A stretch of 64,000 nt of DNA from Paeniroseomonas aquatica. GTDB lineage: Bacteria > Pseudomonadota > Alphaproteobacteria > Acetobacterales > Acetobacteraceae. Shown here piece by piece: positions 1-8,059 of the stretch. The position numbers and the translations under genes were made by a program. Position 1 is the stretch's first letter. The number at the start of each line of letters is the position of its first letter. The stretch spans positions 1-64,000 of the forward strand of contig NZ_JAUFPN010000195.1 in assembly GCF_030409335.1 (NCBI RefSeq). Direction: 5' to 3'. The notes beneath the pieces are model-generated. The model was not told the origin of the DNA, did no database searches, and saw only the letters and a program-made list of their open reading frames with translations.

Positions 1-2
1 CG

Positions 3-404
3 CCGGCCCTGGCGGCGCTGCACGCCGCCGCCTTCCCGCCGGCCGAGGCCTGGGGCGCCGGGGCCATGGCGCTGATGCTGGAGATGCCCGGCGCCTTCGG
101 CCTGTGGCGGCCGGGGGCGGGGCTGGTGCTGGCCCGCGCCGCGGGCGGCGAGGCGGAGATCCTGACCCTGGCGGTGGCGCCCGCGGCCCGCCGCCGCGGC
201 CTCGGCGCCGCGCTGCTGGCCGGGGCCCTGCAGGGGGCGGTGCTGCGGGGCGCCGCGGCGATGTTCCTCGAGGTCGCGGCCGGCAACGCGGCGGCGCTGG
301 CGCTCTATCGGGCGGCGGGCTTCGCCGAGGTCGGCCGCCGCCATCGTTACTATGCCGACGGCAGCGATGCGCTGGTCCTGCGCCGGGATCTCAGCCCTTC
401 CTGA
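3..404 (+). CDS. rimI: Ribosomal-protein-alanine N-acetyltransferase (RimI-like), 5' end outside window
   Basis: This GNAT-fold acetyltransferase probably acetylates the N-terminal alanine of ribosomal protein S18 from acetyl-CoA in the cytoplasm. The frame is open from base 3, so the true start lies left of the window; 133 residues are visible. The acetyl-CoA loop RRRGLGAALL, the following EVAAGNAAALALY block and the AGF before the C-terminus are the usual GNAT motifs A and B. The N-terminal part with a W-G-A-G-A stretch also fits RimI. Its last 14 bases overlap the convergent TusA-like gene. A different small GNAT is possible, because RimI is assigned from overall style and length. Confidence 0.75.
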   Translation, partial: PALAALHAAAFPPAEAWGAGAMALMLEMPGAFGLWRPGAGLVLARAAGGEAEILTLAVAPAARRRGLGAALLAGALQGAVLRGAAAMFLEVAAGNAAALALYRAAGFAEVGRRHRYYADGSDALVLRRDLSPS

Positions 405-666
405 GCAGCAGCAGGGTCGTGCCGTCCCCCAGCTCCTGCTGGCCGAGTACCGCATGGCCCTGTTCGGCCGCGGTCTGCGGAATATTGCGGCGCGGTTCGT
501 CGCCGCGCAGCCGCAGCAGCAGAGTCGACCCGATCGGCATACGATCCAGCGCAAGTCGGGTACGAACGAAGGTCATCGGGCAAGTCTCGGCGGTGATGTC
601 GAGTTCCCGATCGCCGGTCAGTTCTTTCGGACTGGTAAAACTCAAGGTTTCTTGCCCTTCAAACAC
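391..666 (-). CDS. TusA/SirA-family sulfurtransferase-like protein
   Basis: This 91-residue cytoplasmic protein carries the TusA signature: a CPMTFVRTRLAL segment with the sulfur-accepting cysteine (about residue 29), followed by the helix and a strand ending near residue 56. TusA proteins pass persulfide sulfur to tRNA thiolation or other sulfur pathways; the acceptor here is unknown. The start is a GTG with no clear Shine-Dalgarno sequence, so the N-terminus may be shorter. It is divergent from mucR with about 70 bases between them and overlaps rimI tail to tail. Confidence 0.75.
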   Translation of the reverse strand: MFEGQETLSFTSPKELTGDRELDITAETCPMTFVRTRLALDRMPIGSTLLLRLRGDEPRRNIPQTAAEQGHAVLGQQELGDGTTLLLLRKG

Positions 667-736
667 GTAAAACGCATTGCGAAACGGCCGGGAACGGCAC
701 TATAGCAACCACACTACATATGGGAAGACGAGCCGG

Positions 737-1201
737 ATGTCTGAAGAAACCCCTTCTGGCGAGCTGCTGGGACTGACTGCCGAAATCGTTGCCGCGCACG
801 TGTCCAACAATTCGGTGGCCCTGGCTGATCTGCCGAGCCTGATTCAAGAAGTCTACCGGACCCTGGCCTCGGTGGGACTGCCGGTGGTCAAGGCGCAGCC
901 GGATCGGCCACAACCTGCGGTGCCGGTGAAGAAATCGATCACCCCCGAATACCTGATCTGCCTCGAGGACGGGAAGAAGCTCAAGATGCTGAAACGGCAT
1001 CTTCAGACCTCCTACAACCTGACCCCCGAGCAATACCGGGAACGTTGGGGCCTCGGCTCGGATTATCCGATGGTGGCGCCGAATTATGCCAAGCATCGGT
1101 CGTCCCTGGCCAAGAAGATCGGGCTCGGCACCAAGCCGCGGGGCCGTCCGCCGCGGGCCGGCCGGCGCGACGCCGCCCCGACGGCCGTCAAGGCGCCCTG
1201 A
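737..1201 (+). CDS. MucR/Ros-family transcriptional regulator
   Basis: This is a DNA-binding regulator of the alphaproteobacterial MucR/Ros family (154 residues). The C-terminal half carries the family's typical block: ITPEYLICLEDGKKLKML, then RHL, a YRERWGL segment and APNYAKHRSSLAKKIGLG. The tail is basic and proline/arginine rich. MucR proteins bind AT-rich DNA and often silence many genes. The ATG at 737 is preferred over a longer open frame because the family begins near this SEETPSGELLGLTAEIVAAHV stretch and a GGGAAG sequence lies just upstream. The target genes cannot be read from the sequence. Confidence 0.88.
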   Translation: MSEETPSGELLGLTAEIVAAHVSNNSVALADLPSLIQEVYRTLASVGLPVVKAQPDRPQPAVPVKKSITPEYLICLEDGKKLKMLKRHLQTSYNLTPEQYRERWGLGSDYPMVAPNYAKHRSSLAKKIGLGTKPRGRPPRAGRRDAAPTAVKAP

Positions 1202-1379
1202 GGCCGGGCTGCCGGGGCCGTCGGGCGGTCTCGCGCCGACGGTTCTCCGACGGTTCCCGGGGGGGTGGCGTGTCTGGCATGGTCGCGGCCGTCCAGCCGG
1301 GCTATGGTCGCCCTCCTGATGAGGACGCGCGCGGCAGGCTTTCCCTGCCGTCCGCCAGGAAGGGCAGACCACCAGCCGC

Positions 1380-1868
1380 ATGGATACGCCCGCTACCGTT
1401 GACCGAGAGGGCATCTCGCGCATCGAAAGGCTGTGCATCGAGCGCGGCCTGAAGATGACCGGCCAGCGCCGGCTCATCGCCCGCGTGCTGTCCGACAGTG
1501 CCGATCATCCCGATGTCGAGGAGCTGTACCGCCGCGCCGTGGCGCAGGACAGCCGCATCTCCATCGCCACCGTCTACCGGACGGTCCGGCTGCTGGAGGA
1601 GAAGGGCATCCTCGAGCGGCACGACTTCGGCGGGGGCCGCGCCCGTTACGAGCCGACCGAGCATGGCCACCACCACCACCTGATCGACGTCGACACCGGC
1701 AAGGTCATCGAATTCGCCGAGGCCCGGCACGAGGCCCTGGCGCAGGAGATCGCGGCGCGGCTGGGCTTCGAGCTCGTCGACCACCGGCTCGAACTCTTCG
1801 GCCGCCGCTTCCCCGAGGCCAAGCCCGCCGCCACGCCCCGCCGAGGCAAGCGGCCCAGCGATACATGA
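1380..1868 (+). CDS. fur: Fur-family metal-responsive regulator
   Basis: A 162-residue Fur-family repressor. The winged helix spans about residues 10-90 (GLKMTGQRRLIARVL, then ISIATVYRTVRLLEEKG). The dimer and metal domain contains HGHHHHLIDVDTGKVIEF, a histidine-rich metal site. The only cysteine is near residue 19, so the C-terminal CxxC structural zinc site of E. coli Fur is absent, as is common in alphaproteobacterial Fur/Mur proteins. Whether iron or manganese is sensed cannot be told from sequence. The stop codon overlaps the start of the OlsB-like gene (ATGA), suggesting co-translation. A 7-bp hairpin (1332-1350) lies in the leader. Confidence 0.85.
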   Translation: MDTPATVDREGISRIERLCIERGLKMTGQRRLIARVLSDSADHPDVEELYRRAVAQDSRISIATVYRTVRLLEEKGILERHDFGGGRARYEPTEHGHHHHLIDVDTGKVIEFAEARHEALAQEIAARLGFELVDHRLELFGRRFPEAKPAATPRRGKRPSDT

Positions 1869-2692
1869 GCGCGGCGCCGCATCCGGGGCTGGACGCCGGC
1901 TTCGGGGAGATCCGGGCCGGCAACCTCGGGGTTCGCATCGCGGAGTCGGCGGCCGAGGTCGATGCCGCCCAGGCGCTGCGCTACCGCGTCTTCTACGACG
2001 AGATGGGCGCCCATGCGGATGCCGAGACCCGCGCCGCCGCCCGCGACCGCGACGAATTCGACGGCGTCGCCGACCACCTGCTGGTCATCGACCACGACCA
2101 GGGCGAGGGGCCGGAGGCCGTGGTCGGCACCTACCGGCTGATCCGGCGGGAAGCGGCCAAGTCGGTCGGCCGCTTCTACTCGGCGGCGGAATACGACATC
2201 GGCCCGCTGATGGCGCTGCCCTCGCCGATCCTGGAGCTGGGCCGGTCCTGCGTCGATGCCGACCACCGCACCCGCGGCACCCTGCAGTTGCTCTGGCGCG
2301 GGATCGCCGCCTATGTCTCCCGCCACCGGGTCGCGGTCATGTTCGGCTGCGCCAGCCTGCCGGGCACCGACCTCGAGGCGCTGGCGCCGGTGCTGACCTA
2401 CCTCCACGCCAACCACCTGGCGCCGCCGCACCTGCGGCCGCGCGCCCTGCCGGAGCGCTACGTCGCGATGGACCGGCAGGACCCGGCCGGGCTGAACATC
2501 CGCAGCGTGCTGCATGCGCTGCCGCCGCTGGTGAAGGGCTACCTGCGGCTCGGCGGCTTCGTCGGCGACGGGGCGGTGCTCGATCCGCAATTCAACACCA
2601 CGGATGTCTGCATCGTGGTGAAGACCGACCTGATCACCGCGAAATACTCGAAGCACTACGAACGCAAGCTGGCCGGGCCCGGCGGCGAGTAG
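1865..2692 (+). CDS. GNAT-type N-acyltransferase (OlsB-like)
   Basis: A 275-residue member of the Acetyltransf_5/OlsB family, which transfers 3-hydroxyacyl groups from acyl-ACP to ornithine in ornithine-lipid synthesis. The visible family features are ALRYRVFYDEMGA near the N-terminus, the charged REDEFD-like segment, the GTYRLIRREAA strand, LELGRSCVDADHR in the centre, and a C-terminal half resembling the haemolysin-like group. It begins with an ATG that overlaps the fur stop codon by four bases. An OlsA partner is not visible nearby, so ornithine specificity is inferred; other acyl-acceptor substrates remain possible. Confidence 0.75.
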   Translation: MSAAPHPGLDAGFGEIRAGNLGVRIAESAAEVDAAQALRYRVFYDEMGAHADAETRAAARDRDEFDGVADHLLVIDHDQGEGPEAVVGTYRLIRREAAKSVGRFYSAAEYDIGPLMALPSPILELGRSCVDADHRTRGTLQLLWRGIAAYVSRHRVAVMFGCASLPGTDLEALAPVLTYLHANHLAPPHLRPRALPERYVAMDRQDPAGLNIRSVLHALPPLVKGYLRLGGFVGDGAVLDPQFNTTDVCIVVKTDLITAKYSKHYERKLAGPGGE

Positions 2693-2698
2693 CCAGGC

Positions 2699-3142
2699 TC
2701 AGTGCAGCTGGTGCGGCTGGTGCGGGCTGTCGAGGCTGAAGGTCGGGATCGCCGCGTCGAAGCCTTCCCCGGTATCGGTCAGCACCATGTGGTAGGTGCC
2801 GCGCATGAAGCCGGAGGGCGTGGTGAGCGGCGTGCCGGAGGTGTACTCGAAGCTCTCGCCGGGATCGAGCACCGGCCTCTCCCCGACCACGCCGTCGCCG
2901 TGCACCCGCTGGGTGCGCCCCTGGGCATCGGTGATCAGCCAGGTGCGCTTGAGCAGCTGCACGGCCTGCCGCCCCTCGTTGGCGATGCTGACCCGGTAGG
3001 CCCAGACGTAGTGGTTGCGCTCGGGCTCCGACTGGTCGGCGAGGTAGAAGGTGCGGACGGAGACGCGCACCTCCCGCGTCACCGCGGTGTAGCCGGGCTG
3101 GCGGGCGGCGTTCGGATCGGGGTCGGCGGGTGGGCTCGGCAT
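2699..3142 (-). CDS. apaG: ApaG domain protein
   Basis: A 147-residue ApaG-family protein (fibronectin-III-like fold), of uncertain biochemical role although linked to Co2+/Mg2+ tolerance in enterics. Typical signatures are VRTFYLADQS, YVWAYRVSIANEG, the LLKRTWLITDAQG strand, the GVVGERPVLDPGESFEYTSG segment and GTYHMVL near the end. The open frame extends 35 codons upstream, but the ATG at 3142 is preferred: AAGGG lies about ten bases before it, and the extra residues are low-complexity and unlike the family. It is probably co-transcribed behind metZ, about 140 bases downstream. Confidence 0.85.
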   Translation of the reverse strand: MPSPPADPDPNAARQPGYTAVTREVRVSVRTFYLADQSEPERNHYVWAYRVSIANEGRQAVQLLKRTWLITDAQGRTQRVHGDGVVGERPVLDPGESFEYTSGTPLTTPSGFMRGTYHMVLTDTGEGFDAAIPTFSLDSPHQPHQLH

Positions 3143-3283
3143 CGGGGTCAGCCCTTGCATGGGGAGGCGGGGGGGGAGGCCGGCGCCACGGCCGGTCGCG
3201 ATGCCCATGCCGCCGTCCTCCCGGAAGTCCGGGCCGGAGCCTGCCACGGCCCCGGCCCGGCGCGCTACTGCCGCGCTGGCGGC

Positions 3284-4507
3284 CTATTCGGCGGCGCGGG
3301 CGACCGCGGCGCCACCCGCGGCATCGAGGGCCTCGGCCAGGTCCTCGATCAGGTCGGCCACGTCCTCGAGCCCGACCGAGAGGCGGATGGTGCCGTCGGT
3401 GATGCCGAGCCGGGCGCGCTCCTCGGCACCGATGCGCATGTGGGTGGTGGTGGCGGGATGCGTCACCAGGCTTTTGGAATCGCCGAGGTTGTTCGAGACA
3501 TCGATGACCCGCAACGCGTTGCAGAAGCGGAAGGCCGCCTCCTTGCCGCCGGCGAGGTCGAAGGTGACGACGGTGCCGCCGCCGGTCATCAGCCGCTGCG
3601 CCAGCGCGTATTGCGGGTGGCTGGCGCTGAAGGGGTAGAGGGCGCGGGCGACCTCCACCCGCTCGCCGAGGAATTCGGCGATGGCGGCGGCGCTGCGGGC
3701 CATGGCGGTGACCCGGAGGTGCAGCGTCTCCAGCCCCTTCAGGATCACCCAGGCATTGAAGGCGGAGATCGAGGGGCCGGTGTTGCGGATGAAGGGCTGC
3801 AGCGTCTCCTCGACCCATGTCTTGGTGCCGAGGATGGCGCCGCCCAGCACCCGGCCCTGGCCGTCCATGTGCTTGGTGCAGGAATAGACGACGACGTCGG
3901 CGCCCAAGGTCAGCGGCTTCTGCAGCAGCGGGGTGGCGAAGACGTTGTCCACCACGACGATGGCGCCGGCCTTGTGCGCCAGCTCGGCGACGGCGGGCAG
4001 GTCCACCAGCTGCAGCATGGGGTTGGAGGGCGTCTCGAGCAGCACCAGGGCGGTCGGCTCGGCCAGCGCCGCTTCCCACTGCGCGAGGTCGCCGCCGTCG
4101 ACGAAGACGCCGGTGATGCCGTAGCGCGGCAGCAGGGTGGAGACGATCCAGTGGCACGACCCGAACAGCGCGCGGGAGGCGACGACGCGGTCGCCGGCCT
4201 TGAGGTGGGAGAGCATCGCGGCATGGACGGCGGCCATGCCGGTCGCGGTGACGCGGCAGGCCTCGGCGCCTTCGAGCGCGGCCAGCCGGCCCTCGAGCAT
4301 GGCGACGGTCGGGTTGCCGAAGCGGGAGTACTGGTAGTGGGTGGCGGTGCCGGCGAAGGTGGCCTCGGCCTGTTCCGCGCTGTCGTAGACGAAGCCCGAG
4401 GTCAGGAACAATGCCTCGGAGGTCTCGTCGTGGTTGGTCCGGGTGGTGCCGCCGCGGACCAGCAGGGTGGCGGGGCGCAGCGGGCGATCGGGCAGGGACT
4501 TGGACAT
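3284..4507 (-). CDS. metZ: O-succinylhomoserine sulfhydrylase
   Basis: A 407-residue PLP enzyme of the Cys/Met-metabolism family that makes homocysteine from O-succinylhomoserine and sulfide in the cytoplasm. The PLP-binding lysine sits in SCTKHMDGQGR (K212). Other family motifs are HYQYSRFGNPT, ATGMAAVHAAM and LLETPSNPML. The ATG at 4507 has AAGG eight bases upstream; a longer frame adds 11 unlikely residues. A SAM-II riboswitch lies 70-130 bases upstream, as is typical for metZ/metA in alphaproteobacteria, and supports the methionine-pathway assignment. Cystathionine gamma-synthase is the closest alternative. Confidence 0.9.
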   Translation of the reverse strand: MSKSLPDRPLRPATLLVRGGTTRTNHDETSEALFLTSGFVYDSAEQAEATFAGTATHYQYSRFGNPTVAMLEGRLAALEGAEACRVTATGMAAVHAAMLSHLKAGDRVVASRALFGSCHWIVSTLLPRYGITGVFVDGGDLAQWEAALAEPTALVLLETPSNPMLQLVDLPAVAELAHKAGAIVVVDNVFATPLLQKPLTLGADVVVYSCTKHMDGQGRVLGGAILGTKTWVEETLQPFIRNTGPSISAFNAWVILKGLETLHLRVTAMARSAAAIAEFLGERVEVARALYPFSASHPQYALAQRLMTGGGTVVTFDLAGGKEAAFRFCNALRVIDVSNNLGDSKSLVTHPATTTHMRIGAEERARLGITDGTIRLSVGLEDVADLIEDLAEALDAAGGAAVARAAE

Positions 4508-4571
4508 GGAGCACCTTGGCAAACGCATGGCGTCCGGCACCCTTGACGGGGCGCGAGGGGGCTAGCCCTCG

Positions 4572-4632
4572 ACGGCCGATTTAGCGCGCATGTTTCACCT
4601 CGCCGCAAGCTGGCCGGACAAATCGCGAGGGG
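4572..4632 (-). promoter_or_regulatory. SAM-II riboswitch upstream of metZ
   Basis: Read on the minus strand, this leader contains the conserved SAM-II blocks in order: CGATTTG, then GCTTGCGGC, then GGTGAAACA, then GCTAAATCG. The terminal CGATTT (4625-4620) can pair with AAATCG (4582-4577), giving the pseudoknot-type closure of this small aptamer class. SAM-II aptamers occur in front of metA/metZ/metX in alphaproteobacteria and turn expression off when S-adenosylmethionine is plentiful. A GC hairpin (minus-strand CGAGGG...CCCTCG) follows the aptamer, but no T-run is visible, so the switching mechanism is not obvious. The assignment is by eye from the consensus. Confidence 0.8.
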
Positions 4633-4673
4633 GCCTCGCGGCCCAGCCGCGGTCAGGAACCACGGCCCGGCCG

Positions 4674-4703
4674 CAGTTAGCGACGCTGCCCCGGCCGGGT
4701 CAA
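4674..4703 (-). promoter_or_regulatory. Possible sigma-70-type promoter for metZ riboswitch leader
   Basis: On the minus strand, TTGACC (4703-4698) is followed after 18 bases by TAACTG (4679-4674). The -35 element matches consensus at five positions; the -10 match is weak. Its place about 40 bases before the riboswitch makes it a reasonable start for the metZ transcript. Confidence 0.35.
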
Positions 4704-4710
4704 GCCGGGA

Positions 4711-6327
4711 TTAGCCCTCCAGGGTGATGGGGGTCAGGTCCTGGTACCAGCTCTGCGCCTGGACGAAGCCCTTCACCCGGCGGGCGAGGCCGCGCGGGTT
4801 CACGTCATGCACCACCCAGAGCCACATGGCCTGGTCGACGATGCGGGCATGCAGCGCGGCGAGGACCTGGCGCTGCGCCTCCGGGTCGAAGGTGGCGCGG
4901 GCCTTGATGGCCAGGGCATCGGCCTCCGGGTCGATGAAGTGGCCCCAGTTGAAGCCGCCGGGGCGGCGGTCGGTGCTCTGGGCCGGGCCGAGCAGGCCGA
5001 TGTCGGGGTCCCAGAAGGCCCAGGAATTGTTGATGCCGTGGCAGCCGCGGTTCTCCGGCGCCTCGGCCCCGGCGCGGCGGCGGGCGCGCAGCGCCTCCCA
5101 GTCCATCACGTCGAACTCGACCTCGATGCCGACGGCGCGGAGGTTCTGCTGGATCGCCTCGTTCATCGGCAGCGGCTGCATCTGGCCGGAGCCGCTGGGG
5201 GAGATGATGAGCCTGACCTTCACCGGGTTGCGCGGGCCGAAGCCGGCCTCGGCCAGCAGGCGGCGGGCCTGGTCGGGGTCGTGCCTGATCTCGAAGCTGG
5301 GTGTGCCGAACCAGGGGTGGCCCTTGGTCACCATGCCGGCGGCGGGGGCGGCCATGCCGGCCAGCATGCCGACGATGCCGTCGCGGTCGATGGCGAGGTT
5401 GGCCGCCTTGCGGATGCGGAGGTCGCGGAAGGGCGAGCCCTCGACGAAGCTGAGGTGGAAGCACCAGTTGTGCGGATAGACATTGGTGACGACGCTGCCG
5501 CCGCCGGCGCGGATGCGGGCGGCGGCATCGGGCGGCGGGGCCTCGATGAGGTCGACCTGGCCCGAGAGCAGCGCGGCGGTGCGGGTCAGGGCATCCGGCA
5601 TCGGGATCAGCGCCAGGCGCTCGTGCTTCGGGATGCGGGCGGGGTCCCAGTAGGCGGTGTTGCGGACGGCTTCCAGGCGCTGCCGGGGGATGAAGCGGTC
5701 GGCGATGTAGGGGCCGGTGCCGGAGGGCTTCTCGGCGAAGCGTTCCCAGCTGCGGCCCAGCGCCTCCCACCGGGCGGGCGAGGAGAAGAAGACATTGGCC
5801 AGCGAGAAGGGCAGCACGGCGTCCGGCGTGCGGGTCTCGATCTCGATCGTCAGCGGGCCGCGCACCGCCCATCGGGCGATGCTGCCGATCCAGAGGCTGC
5901 CCTGCGCGGCCTGCTGCCTGTCGAACTGCGGGGCGTCGCGGTCGAGCAGCTTGGCGAGGTTCCAGGCGACGCTCTCGGCGGTGAAGGCGCTGCCGTCGTG
6001 GAAGGCGACGCCGGGGCGGAGCTGGAAGGTCCAGCGCCTGGTATCGGCGGGATCGACCGCCCAGGAGAGGGCGAGGGCAGGCTTCAGCGCCGGCGGCGCA
6101 TCGGCCTTCGAAAGGTCCCAGGCGATGAGGGGGTCGTAGAGGGTGATGCCGAGGAAGCGGTTGCCCTCGGCGCCCTGGCTGGGCTGGCCGGTGGTGAGCG
6201 GGATGTCGCCGGTGGTCATGGCGACGCGGAGCATGCCGCGGTCCGCCTGGGCCTTGGCCGGGCTGGGCAGCAGGGCAGGGGTGGTGGCGAGGGCCCCGGC
6301 CCCCAGCAGCAGGTCGCGACGGTTCAT
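4711..6327 (-). CDS. ABC transporter peptide/solute-binding protein (family 5, DppA/OppA type)
   Basis: A 538-residue periplasmic binding protein of the SBP_bac_5 family. It starts with a twin-arginine-type signal (MNRRDLLLGAGALATTP... ending in AKA) and continues with FLGITLYDPLIAWD, WTFQLRPGVAFHDGSAFTAESVAWN, a YPHNWCFHLSF segment and RKAANLAIDRDGIV, all family landmarks. The ATG at 6327 has GGGAGGG about ten bases upstream. No permease or ATPase genes are adjacent, so it is an orphan within the window. The ligand (peptide, nickel, glutathione and so on) cannot be inferred. Confidence 0.88.
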   Translation of the reverse strand: MNRRDLLLGAGALATTPALLPSPAKAQADRGMLRVAMTTGDIPLTTGQPSQGAEGNRFLGITLYDPLIAWDLSKADAPPALKPALALSWAVDPADTRRWTFQLRPGVAFHDGSAFTAESVAWNLAKLLDRDAPQFDRQQAAQGSLWIGSIARWAVRGPLTIEIETRTPDAVLPFSLANVFFSSPARWEALGRSWERFAEKPSGTGPYIADRFIPRQRLEAVRNTAYWDPARIPKHERLALIPMPDALTRTAALLSGQVDLIEAPPPDAAARIRAGGGSVVTNVYPHNWCFHLSFVEGSPFRDLRIRKAANLAIDRDGIVGMLAGMAAPAAGMVTKGHPWFGTPSFEIRHDPDQARRLLAEAGFGPRNPVKVRLIISPSGSGQMQPLPMNEAIQQNLRAVGIEVEFDVMDWEALRARRRAGAEAPENRGCHGINNSWAFWDPDIGLLGPAQSTDRRPGGFNWGHFIDPEADALAIKARATFDPEAQRQVLAALHARIVDQAMWLWVVHDVNPRGLARRVKGFVQAQSWYQDLTPITLEG

Positions 6328-6457
6328 GAAGCAGGGCCCTCCCGGCGATGGACCGCGGGCCTGGCAATTCCTCGGGCGCAACCATGCGGGTTCGCGGCGC
6401 CGGACGCAAGGCGCGGGCTTGAGCCGGAGCGGCAGGCCGGCTACTGTGCCGCGGCGT

Positions 6458-6532
6458 GCGGGCGTAGTTCAGAGGTAGAACGTCAGCTTCCCAAGCTGAA
6501 TGTCGGGGGTTCGATTCCCCCCGCCCGCTCCA
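6458..6532 (+). tRNA. tRNA-Gly (anticodon CCC)
   Basis: A full cloverleaf is readable. The acceptor stem is GCGGGCG (6458-6464) pairing with CGCCCGC (6522-6528), followed by discriminator T and an encoded CCA. The anticodon stem TCAGC/GCTGA encloses TTCCCAA, giving anticodon CCC at 6490-6492. The T arm is GGGGG-TTCGATT-CCCCC. It reads GGG glycine codons. No neighbouring tRNA is seen. Confidence 0.95.
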
Positions 6533-6612
6533 GCGCCTCCGGCTCACGCTCCCTTCTGTACCAAGCTGGCATTACCTGTGGTATTGCCTGTGGTCGAAGC
6601 GGGAGACCCTCC

Positions 6613-6789
6613 TTGAATAGTTTTGAGTTAGCCTGGCTCGCGGCGGGCGGCGTCCTGGCCCTGGTCATTGCCGCGCGCCTGGTGCCGGGCTGGATGGAGC
6701 ACCGGGCCCGCGTCCGCAAGCTGCGCGACCGCTTCGCCAATGCCCCGCTGCACCGGGTGCCGGCGACCACGCCGCATGAGGCCGACTAG
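6613..6789 (+). CDS. Small single-pass membrane protein, function unknown
   Basis: A 58-codon frame starting at TTG with GGGAG seven bases upstream. The product has one hydrophobic segment (roughly residues 6-22, AWLAAGGVLALVIAARLV) followed by a basic WMEHRARVRKLRDRF stretch and a short tail. It looks like a small inner-membrane protein with a cytoplasmic basic helix. No family is recognised. It lies between the tRNA-Gly gene and the sensor kinase. The TTG start and short length make this a tentative call. Confidence 0.45.
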   Translation: MNSFELAWLAAGGVLALVIAARLVPGWMEHRARVRKLRDRFANAPLHRVPATTPHEAD

Positions 6790-6960
6790 CCGCTTGGCCC
6801 GCTCCGCAGCGTCGCCGCCCATTGCCGACCTCCCGCAACCCGGGTCCGGCCGCAGCGGCCATGCACCGCGGCGCGCCGCGTGGGTTTGACCAGGGGGCGG
6901 CCGGTTCACAAGGCAGTCAGCTCCTGCCTCCGTAACGGGGTTGCGGTCGTTCCCAGCGGG

Positions 6961-8043
6961 ATGCTTTCATTCTCCAGCTTCATGACGCTGACCAGCGGGA
7001 CCAGGTCCCTGCCGGTCTGGGCTCGCTACCTGCTGACCCTGCTGATCGTCGCCGCCGCCTTCGGCCTGCGGGCCGGGCTGCAGGGCGGCCTGCCGGACCA
7101 CAACATCTTCCTCATGCCGATCCTCGCGGTGCTGGTCACCGCGACGCTGTTCGACCGCAATTCCGGCCTGCTGGCAGCGTTCTTCGCCGCCGCCGCCATC
7201 CTGTGGTTCCACCTCGCGCCGGGCCAGGGCGCCCTGCTGCCGGAACGGCAGGACGCGGCGGCCTGGGCCCTGTTCCTGCTGATCGCCGGCTGCATCAGCA
7301 TGCTCATCGACGGGTTCCACACCACGCTGCGGCGCCTCCGGGCCGCGCATGAGGATCTGGCGCGCACCGATTCCCAGCGCCAGCTGCTGCTGCAGGAATT
7401 CCGCCACCGGACCAGGAACGACCTGCAGTCCCTGGTCGCCCTGCTGCTGCTGCGGGCCCGCGCGGCGCCCTCTCCCGCGGCGCAGGACGGGCTGCGCGAG
7501 GCGGCCGAGCATGCCCGCGCCCTGGCCCGGGTGCATACGCTGCTGGCCCAGGGGGCCATCCACGAGAACGACCCGACGCTGGTCGATACCCGCGGCTTCG
7601 TCGAGGGCCTGTCGATCCAGCTCGGCGAGACCCATGCCACCGAGGGCCTGCGCCCGGTCGCCCTGAATGCGACGGCGGAGGCGCATCCGCTCAATTCCGA
7701 ACGGGCCATCCTGGTCGGGCTGGTGCTGAACGAATGCGTCACCAACGCGCTGAAATACGCCTTCCCGGACGACCGGGCCGGCAAGGTGCAGGTCCGCTTC
7801 AGCCGCTCCGGCGAGGACTTCCACCTGACCGTCGAGGATGACGGCACCGGCACCCCGGCCGAGGACCAGCCGGAGGCGTCCTCGGGACGGTCGCGGCCGC
7901 TGGGCACCGGCCTTGGCACACGGCTGCTCCGGGGCATGGCGGCGCAGCTGCGCGGCAGCTTCTCCCGCGGGCCGGGGGCCGGGGGCAGCGGCACCCGGGC
8001 GGAGCTGACCTTCCCGGTGCAGGCGCCGGGCTCGCACCACTGA
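6961..8043 (+). CDS. Membrane sensor histidine kinase (HisKA_2 type)
   Basis: A 360-residue kinase. Residues about 20-115 hold four hydrophobic segments resembling a DUF4118/KdpD-type sensor region. The phosphoacceptor histidine is in QEFRHRTRNDLQSL (H149), the HisKA_2 form. The HATPase domain follows, with N-box NECVTNALKYAF and glycine-rich segments DDGTG and GTGLGTRLL. The ATG at 6961 is chosen because it opens just before the first membrane segment; upstream in-frame codons are unlike a protein start. No response regulator is adjacent. It converges on hemC, 16 bases away. Any link to photosynthesis control is speculation. Confidence 0.85.
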   Translation: MLSFSSFMTLTSGTRSLPVWARYLLTLLIVAAAFGLRAGLQGGLPDHNIFLMPILAVLVTATLFDRNSGLLAAFFAAAAILWFHLAPGQGALLPERQDAAAWALFLLIAGCISMLIDGFHTTLRRLRAAHEDLARTDSQRQLLLQEFRHRTRNDLQSLVALLLLRARAAPSPAAQDGLREAAEHARALARVHTLLAQGAIHENDPTLVDTRGFVEGLSIQLGETHATEGLRPVALNATAEAHPLNSERAILVGLVLNECVTNALKYAFPDDRAGKVQVRFSRSGEDFHLTVEDDGTGTPAEDQPEASSGRSRPLGTGLGTRLLRGMAAQLRGSFSRGPGAGGSGTRAELTFPVQAPGSHH

Positions 8044-8059
8044 GCCGGGACGGGCGGCG

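Noticed and set aside
677-736. Longer mucR start at 677
   Set aside because: It would add 20 residues before the conserved N-terminus and begins at a TTG without a ribosome site; ATG 737 is better.
1332-1350. 7-bp hairpin CGGCAGG-CTTTC-CCTGCCG between mucR and fur as a terminator
   Set aside because: It is short, is not followed by T residues and lies 30 bases before the fur start; it may be only a leader structure.
1433-1864. N-terminal extension of the OlsB-like gene back into fur
   Set aside because: The extension is out-of-frame reading of fur with Arg/Pro-rich sequence; the ATG at 1865 gives the family's normal length.
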